This document shows, piece after piece, positions 57,337 through 64,000 of a stretch of DNA of 64,000 nt. Both the position numbers and the translations under genes were made by a program. The stretch's first letter is position 1, and each line of letters opens with the position of its first letter. This DNA comes from Byssothecium circinans (Eukaryota; Ascomycota; Dothideomycetes; Pleosporales; Massarinaceae): contig ML976988.1 in the NCBI GenBank assembly GCA_010015675.1, positions 432,877-496,876 on the forward strand, written 5' to 3'. The notes under the pieces were generated by a model. The model did not search any database, was not told the DNA's origin, and saw only the letters and a program-made list of their open reading frames with translations.

Positions 57337-59097
57337 ATGGCTGCGCCATTCAACTTCGACACGTCGGCCTTGGAGTTCGGCACCCCGGCCGTCAGGCGGT
57401 CGGCTCGTCGACCTGAAGGCGACCTCAGGCGAAAGCTCGAGGTTGTCGAGGGTGAGCTGGCCGACCTGCGGCTGGAGGGTGATGCCGCCGAGATCCGGAT
57501 GCGGCAGGTGGTCCGTGACCTCGCTGAGGCCGAGAGGAAACAGGTCGTCTTCCGAGACCTGTACCTCAAGGCCACCTCCAAGGGCGACAAGAAGATGGAC
57601 GACTGGGACAAGGCCGTCGAGCTGCAGAACAGGCTCGAACTGAGCCTACGCGAAGAGAAGCGCCTCCAGGAAGGCAACGCGGCGCTCGCTTCCACCGTGC
57701 AAAGCAAAGAGCAAGAGGTGGCCAAGCACGAAAGCCAGATCATCACGCTCAAAGACGAGAACGAGAAGCTCTCGACAGCTCTCATCGAGTCCAAGCAGCA
57801 CGCCGAGCACCTGAACAAGACTGTGGCCTCGGTCGATGACAACCTCACAAAGGCATACGCAGAGCTCAACACCACCGAGAGCGCCCGCCAGCATGCGACC
57901 AAAGCGAAAGACGACGCTGAAGCGCGCAACAAGGAAGCCTCCCTCGAGATCGCAGGCCTGCAGCAGCACATCACGAAAGCTCAGAACACCATCGCAGAAC
58001 TCGAGACACAGGCAGCCGGCTTCGCAGAGCTAGAGCGCGAGCATGCGAACTTGCAAGAGGAACTGGTCAGAGTGCGCCTCTCCTTCGACAGCCGTGACCG
58101 CGAGATCGCCGTCAAAGATGCCCGCATTTCGCGCCTCGAGAACGACCTACAGAAAGCACTCGAAGGCAAGCTGTCCGCGGAAGCTGCCGCCTCTGCCGCT
58201 CAAGAACCGACCGCAACACCCCAGATCATCGCCGGCGGTGACGAGACGCTTGAAGCTGAGCTCGCTGGGCTCTCCGATTCCGAATTCATCGACCATGCTT
58301 CCACCCTCGAGCATCTCGACTACTCCCTCGTCCAAGTGATTGCAAACATTGAGCCTATCCCCGCGTCCCAGCCGTCCCAGCTTGCTCTCGGCCCCATCCA
58401 GTCTCAAAGCATTGCCCCGACTGCCCCGCGCGTCGTCTCCGTCGTCACTCGTGCCACTCAGTCCGACAACTCTGACAGCGACACTGCTGCTACCCAGACA
58501 GACCCTTCTGTACCCATCCTCGGCATCACACGCTCTGCTATCGCCATCTCTCCGATCGAGCTAGATGTCCGCCCTGCTGTTCCTGCACTTGGCTTCAGTG
58601 ACGTCAGCTCTACTATCAATGTCGCTCCAGTTGAGCCCATCAGCATTGCTCCTATTGACCCTGTCGAGACCGCACCTGAGCGCCTTGCCCACATCTCGCA
58701 TCTTACGAAGACTGCCATCTCTACTGTCCACGAGCTTTCACCGCAATCACCGACATTTGCTCAGGCTACTCACGCTGTCCCTAGTGTTGCCGCGACTCGC
58801 AAGCAAACTATGTGGTCTTGGTTCAACATCATTGCCTTGCTGCTCTTGCTCCTCCTCGCCTGGTTCTGGCAGCGACAACAAACCGAGCTCTCCCGTATGA
58901 ACCGTGGTATTTACGCTAACCGTCGCCACTCTCGCTATGGCGCCTTTGGACATGGACGCTACCTTTTCGGCATCTTCCCTATCGGCTTCGACATCGGTGA
59001 CAGCTACTTCTCCGAGCAACTCTGCGCATACACCTCTCTCGCCATAGCTGCTGTTGAAGACTGGGCTGGTATCAATCCGCCGCCTCTGATGTACTGA
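57337..59097 (+). CDS. Coiled-coil protein with C-terminal membrane anchor
   Basis: A single exon encodes 586 residues. Residues about 25-285 form a nearly continuous coiled coil (LRRKLEVVEGELADLR, LELSLREEKRLQEGN, LEREHANLQEELVRV). Residues 290-480 are a Ser/Thr/Pro/Ala-rich linker with several IAPIxPVE-like repeats and an acidic patch. One strong hydrophobic segment (FNIIALLLLLLLAWFW, about 495-512) follows, and the last 70 residues are Tyr/Arg/Gly-rich. This resembles golgin-like or nuclear-envelope tethering proteins in layout, but no family was recognised. The start at 57337 has a good coding context directly after the triplet repeat. Confidence 0.82.
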   Translation: MAAPFNFDTSALEFGTPAVRRSARRPEGDLRRKLEVVEGELADLRLEGDAAEIRMRQVVRDLAEAERKQVVFRDLYLKATSKGDKKMDDWDKAVELQNRLELSLREEKRLQEGNAALASTVQSKEQEVAKHESQIITLKDENEKLSTALIESKQHAEHLNKTVASVDDNLTKAYAELNTTESARQHATKAKDDAEARNKEASLEIAGLQQHITKAQNTIAELETQAAGFAELEREHANLQEELVRVRLSFDSRDREIAVKDARISRLENDLQKALEGKLSAEAAASAAQEPTATPQIIAGGDETLEAELAGLSDSEFIDHASTLEHLDYSLVQVIANIEPIPASQPSQLALGPIQSQSIAPTAPRVVSVVTRATQSDNSDSDTAATQTDPSVPILGITRSAIAISPIELDVRPAVPALGFSDVSSTINVAPVEPISIAPIDPVETAPERLAHISHLTKTAISTVHELSPQSPTFAQATHAVPSVAATRKQTMWSWFNIIALLLLLLLAWFWQRQQTELSRMNRGIYANRRHSRYGAFGHGRYLFGIFPIGFDIGDSYFSEQLCAYTSLAIAAVEDWAGINPPPLMY

Positions 59098-62000
59098 GCT
59101 CTCGCCCTAGCTTGTGAGCTTCCACTTAGCGTCTACCTTCCGACCTTTTACCTTCATCCAACTTGTGATTGCCGAACCGACAGACTTGTGTTTCATACAC
59201 CCGCGCTTCTCAGATGATCGATCACCTATCGTCACGAAGTCGCTAAGTCTTGTCCAGGCTGCCTCTCACATTCTCGGATCTTTCCTGTACATCACAACCA
59301 TCTCTCGGGTTTTCTGGGTATTTTCGGAGTTTACTACGGATTTCTACTACGGATCTTCCTACGGCGTCCTCTTTCCGGGTCTTTGCCTTGCTCCTACTAC
59401 GATACCCCCTGATACCCTCGAGATACCCCCTTGTTTCCTGCGACCTCCCCGGGCTTGTTTCATTTCCTGCGTTCCCATCATCGACCAGCTCAGCTATGCT
59501 CTGAAGCTCTCATCAGGTCGGCATTTCACAGACCATACCGCTTTGGTTTTGGCTCTCATCTCTCAACTGTTTGTTTGTTTGTTCTGTCTTGTATGAGCAT
59601 AAGACCTGCGATCCTGCTATCAAGGAACCCGCCACGGCAGCTTTCAGATGCATGTTTCCTTGTTTTCCTGCTTTCCTCATCAACACAAAGTTCATGGCAT
59701 TGTCGTGATCCTGCTTCTTTGCGGATCTGTCTCCAACTGAGATGAACTGAACTAGCCGTTTGTGTCCGCTTCCAGGACTGGCAGTTCCGAGTGTTGCTTT
59801 CTTTCTTTCTTTGTCATGTAGAATGAGCCTGGCTTTGTTCCCGAATCTTTTCTAGGACTGGCTTCTTGCGATGGCTCTTGTTTTCTCTCACAATACCATA
59901 TGTACAAAAACCGAAAACGATGTCTTCTTGGTGACTGTTGTGATGTTGTGGCAGTTGAAAGGCTTCTGGTGACGTTGTCGCAAAGCTCGTACACCTCACT
60001 TAAAGAATCGTCATGCCGATGGTCTATCACGAAACATTCAAGATGACCGTTAATCAATTAAGGAATACTCGAGTTTGCGACTAGATTACTGACCGTAGGC
60101 AGGTCAACCGAGCGTCCGAGACATGCAGATCACACCGAACCTCGGCACTACAGGATCTGCGACCCCATGATTGGCTCTTACCAACGGCAATCGACAGCGG
60201 GAGCAGGAACGGACCGCAAAACTGGGACACGAGAAGCCCAACCCATCATGCCAGCCTCTCCATCAATCCATGGACCACCTCGTTTACGCCTCTCGTCAAT
60301 TTGAATTCTTCCCTGTGGAAGCGACTGCAGCAACGCAAACATGATCAAAGAAGCAGGCGCACCGACTACCCCAAAACAACATCAACCTATCCAACACAGC
60401 TACCCGGTGTCTCCCCCCGGACAACGAACGTCGTGAGACGTGGCTTTGAGGGGCATTGGGTACCGGTATGTGGGCAAAAGGGTTCAATTACAATTTCCGA
60501 GTTTGGCGGCTGGCCATGATTGGGTGGTACCTTGTTCTTTGGGTGACGTGGGAAGGGCATGGTGGCATGTGTTGGGCTCTTTGGTCGGATGTTGGGAGCC
60601 TGCTGGCGGGGATTGTGCTGCAAGGAACAACCCTTCACTACGAGTTACCATTGGGCACGAGGTGGACAGTGTCTTGGAATGTTAGGTGGTACGCAGGGCT
60701 CTGGTTCCGCGGAGACTGGAAGAGGAGTTCTCCCGGCGGGAGGCCGTGGAGTGAGTGGTTTGGGAGAGGTTTGCGGAGAAGAGTCTTGAAGGATCGATGT
60801 TTGAGACCGCTTTTGTGAACGCCTGTAACATCGTCTTGGAGGACAGGAACCGGTTCTGCGGGCGAGACTGGGCGCTGAAAAGCCTAGAGCAAGGACGTCT
60901 GGAGTGTTTGACTTGTGGTAAGGAAGTGTTCGAGAAATTGGGGTCGGAGCCGTCTTCTCTAGCTGGCATTAGACTAAAGGTAAGCCTTCATCTCTCCCAC
61001 CTCGCAGCGTGCCCGGTAGTGCCCAACCGGCGGATGGAAGAGTTACTAGACCGTGATATAGCTGCATGTCTGGTGCGAGGTTGCGCAGAGAGAATTCTTT
61101 GGTCGTTTCCGTGGTGGCTGGCGAGCATGGCGTCTGCACAAAATACTGGACGTCGTGCAGCATTGAGTGCCCCGTGCAGCAGTGTAGGACGAAGCACGTG
61201 CCTGATGATGGAGGCGAGGATCAATGGATCGATTGATGTAGAGCCTGGGAGAGGGAGGCCAATGGCGGCCTACTGTGTACTGTCTTCTTATATAGACCAC
61301 GGCGGTCAGAGGCTGCTCAGTTCTCTCTGTGTAAGGTGTAAGATTGGGTGAAGGTACAGGCATGCAGCTGTGCCCAATGTGTTGGCCTGCTAGCAGCTCG
61401 TCGGGCTGGATCAGATGCAGAATTCCTTTTTCCTTCTTTTTCCCTGCACCAGGCCCCGCGAGAATTACGATTACGTGGGAATGCCCGACGCGACTGCCAA
61501 TTGATGACTGATGGGACGTTGCAACCGGTGGGCGAGGGCAGGTGCGAGTGGCTGGCGGCTGGCAGGCGGTGGCAGCTCCAGCAGCCTGACGTCTCGGCGG
61601 GCACGCTTGGAACCATGGATGATGGGAGATGGATGGCGGCCCAACGCCACCCACTGCGACAGACAGCGAGACGCTCCACGCCCAAGCAGAATTTGCAGGC
61701 CAGCGCGAGCCAGTGATCCGTGATGCGATGGAGCCCTGAGCCCTGGGCCTGGAGACGCGGTGGGTTCCTCAGGCACTCAGACATTCGGCTCCCAGCTGCC
61801 CATCTAATAATAATAAGGGCCCATCGGCCGCCGCCGCTGCCATGCCCGTCTACTCTTCCTCTTCTCTCCCCTTTCTCTCTTCGTCTTTTCTCACCACCAC
61901 AATCACCTCCATAATATCACCGTCGTCGCGAAACACGACTCCACCTCTCGCCTCGGCACCTGGTGACACTCAAGGTTGCTGCCCGACCGATTGACGTGCA

Positions 62001-62653
62001 GCGCGCCTGGCCAATCGTAGCCCCGCATCTGCAGGCGGCCTCTACGCACCCCGCTGAACTCGCGCGCTCTCTCTCTCTGAAGAGCCTCACCCACCCTCAG
62101 CGTCTCGCTTGAGGTATCTCTCCCGTCGCCCGTCCCGTCCACTCCCCTTTGGAACGCGCAGCACCGCTCTCGCGTCTCCGCCACTGTGACTTGTAGAGTA
62201 CTTGTCCATCATCCCATCATCCCACCCCACAGGACAGCCACCCCAGGTCCCATTCCATCTCCAGGACAGCTGCCCCTGCCCCATCGGATTCCCCAACAGG
62301 ACGCCGCAGCCACGCAGCCCATCACGCCTTTCTAAGCCAGCCCACTCTACAGGCTAGTAGGCTACTGTCCAAGTGCCGTACTAGTATATTGGTCAAGCCC
62401 CCGCTTCTGCCCATTTCCGTTGCCTTTCTCCATTGCGGAACCCTCGTCATCTACAAGGCCTGCCCACGGAATCCGACTGGAGCCTGCATTTCCCATCCGT
62501 GCTGACGGTCCTGGTCTTGGTTCGTTATCTGGAGCCTATAGCCCCTCTGTGTCCCTTCCTAGCTCGTGTTCCTTGGCCTCTCCGACACTGACATCAGTGT
62601 CGTCTTTCTTTTCCTCAGCCTCAGCCTCACTTCACACACTGCCTATACTCATT
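59098..62653. other. Gene-poor region of 3.5 kb
   Basis: It contains the 3' part of the coiled-coil transcript (59098 to about 59750) and a GC-rich middle part. A plus-strand open frame at 60755-61351 is protein-like only in its first 75 codons, ending at an AAAG/GTAAGC donor-like site near 60979; no partner exon was found. The last 800 bases are pyrimidine-rich and probably form the long promoter and leader of the RfeG-like gene. Confidence 0.4.
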
Positions 62654-63681
62654 ATGTCGCGGATGAACCAGTGGTTTGTACCCGGCGAGGGCATCGCCCG
62701 CGAGGTCATCACCGCCGACATCCAGCGCTACCTGGGTCCCGACGCCCTTGTACGGCCCGGCACGGGCTCTGGCGACCACGAGGTTCGCAGCTCCCTTGAT
62801 CCGCCCGCGAGCTGAGACCAAACTTCTAACACGTATGCAGGGTCGCCCAGGCTATTGGATAACTGCATATCGCACTCTCACATCAGTATGTTCCCCTGAA
62901 CTGACTTGCGCGAGGCACCGTGGTTGGGCAGTCGCTGACATCGTGAGTAGCAAATGATCCAGGACTTGAAGCTGGACTCACAGCGTTGGAGAGCGGAAAA
63001 AGACGGCGAGCGAGGACATGGGAGCGGAGGTAGTTCTCTGTCTCGAGAAACTCCAGTTTCAAGACACCCTAACACGTCGCTAGTAGCCTATCAAGACTCC
63101 CGTACTCATGCTTCCCGCCAGCACTATGGCCCCTCAGAAGCTTTTGCTGCACCATCAAGTAGAAGCAGTCACTCTGCTTCATCATATGCTGCGAGTGAAT
63201 CTCCGCAGTACACTACAACACCCTCGCCCGCATATTCCACGCACCAGGCATACGGCCATCCTGTACCGACCCACGCAACACATACTGCACAACAACCCAG
63301 GACGGACCCGTATGCTAACTATGGCCAACCGGCAGTAGTTGCTCAGGACTACCGGGGTTATGGAAATGCGACTCCCTCGTATCCCTACGGTCAACAAACC
63401 ACTCAGGATCCCTATGGCCGACCTGTAGCCGCGCAGCACTACGCTCCCCAGCAGCCAAGGTATTTTGGATACTTCGACGAACAATATTTGGTATATCGCT
63501 AAGCCCAGTAGTGTCGCAACCGCTTCGCCGGGTTACTACATTGCTTCTGACGGTCGTCGTAAGTGCGGTTTTCTTCAGCTCTACCATTCGCTGCTAACAG
63601 TTCCTGCCACCAGAATACCCGCTCTCGCAACAACCGCAGCAACCCCAACAGCCACAAGCTGGCCGCCGAAGAGGTAATTGA
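62654..63681 (+). CDS. RfeG-like protein
   Basis: Five exons (62654-62782, 62841-62885, 62951-63459, 63509-63558, 63614-63681) encode 266 residues. The N-terminus MSRMNQWFVPGEGIAREVITADIQRYLGPDALVRPG, then RPGYWITAYRTLTSQMIQDLKLDSQRW, matches proteins annotated as the transcription factor RfeG in aspergilli. The rest is Ser/Tyr/Gln/Pro-rich and disordered (for example HYAPQQPR). The chosen stop at 63679-63681 gives a GRRRGN end. An alternative donor at 63674 would extend the gene toward 63855. No known DNA-binding fold is visible, so the transcription-factor label is taken from the annotated homologues. Confidence 0.85.
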
Positions 63682-64000
63682 GCCTGGAGTGGATGCGACA
63701 TGCATTTTCTTCCGTTTCTCTTATTGGGGGTAGATTTCCAATGGCCGCCAGGTATACCCGTTTGTTCCTCCGTCATTCCACAGTGCCCGGAGATACCCTT
63801 ACCACCTGGCGCAACCTGGGTCTGGAGTTTCACCGTGCCATTGTTTAATAGTGCTTGCTAGCATGCCTCGGAATTTGCCATAGTTCATTGAGTAGCCACC
63901 CAGAAGTAGTCGCCTGACATCGAGACGAGCCGTTGAAGCTGCTTGGTTTACAATCCGGATCAAAGGCCATCTGATTGGGTTTCAGACCATCTTCTACATT
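63682..64000. other. Right end of the window, downstream of the RfeG-like gene
   Basis: About 320 bases with no recognised gene. An AG at 63735-63736 could act as acceptor for an alternative last RfeG exon that stays open to about 63855. Otherwise it is 3' untranslated sequence. Confidence 0.35.

Noticed and set aside
57044..57643. 199-codon plus-strand open frame over the triplet repeat
   Set aside because: Out of frame with the much longer coiled-coil gene; composed of repeat-derived Ser and Thr runs.
60755..61351. 198-codon plus-strand open frame
   Set aside because: Only the first part looks coding; no second exon or family found.

Overview
The window is nuclear DNA of a filamentous ascomycete (Pezizomycotina). 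The evidence is many genes with short GT-AG introns of about 48-135 bases carrying CTAAC-like branch sites, a non-reducing polyketide synthase cluster, a Fung_rhodopsin/SAT4-type membrane protein, an RfeG-like protein and an intron-bearing histone H4. The overall gene style suggests Dothideomycetes, but the sequence alone does not prove the class. Exon joins below were read by eye from frame, splice sites and family conservation.

Left part (1-20 kb). A pogo-type transposase C-terminal fragment and a DUF1308-like gene precede a compact aromatic polyketide cluster: a SAT-KS-AT-PT-ACP synthase without its own thioesterase, a separate metallo-beta-lactamase-type thioesterase, a DUF1772 anthrone oxygenase, an EthD-type decarboxylase, a rhodopsin-like seven-helix membrane protein, a secreted berberine-bridge-type FAD oxidase and an O-methyltransferase. 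The first four are the known enzyme set from atrochrysone carboxylic acid to emodin. The oxidase and methyltransferase would act later, for example in methylation and oxidative coupling or ring opening. The first six genes alternate strand, giving three shared divergent promoters. No cluster transcription factor or transporter was seen. The thioesterase lacks a normal in-frame splice junction, so the pathway may be damaged.

Middle part (20-46 kb). Mostly housekeeping and accessory genes: a His-rich single-pass membrane protein, histone H4, an isochorismatase-type hydrolase, a secreted endonuclease/exonuclease/phosphatase-fold enzyme with a jacalin-like tail, a GABA-permease-like pseudogene with a frameshift and an odd donor site, a charged repeat protein, a DOMON-cytochrome b561 protein, a 2-hydroxyacid dehydrogenase, an NmrA-like reductase, a tRNA-Val(AAC) with intron, and a sugar transporter.

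Right part (46-64 kb). A very large Arg/Glu-rich protein with a DUF8035-like tail, an F-box-like protein, a small coiled-coil gene interrupted by one in-frame TGA, a long AT-rich gene-poor stretch, a coiled-coil tail-anchored protein, another 3.5 kb gene-poor stretch and an RfeG-like gene. No CRISPR array, rRNA or intact transposon was seen.
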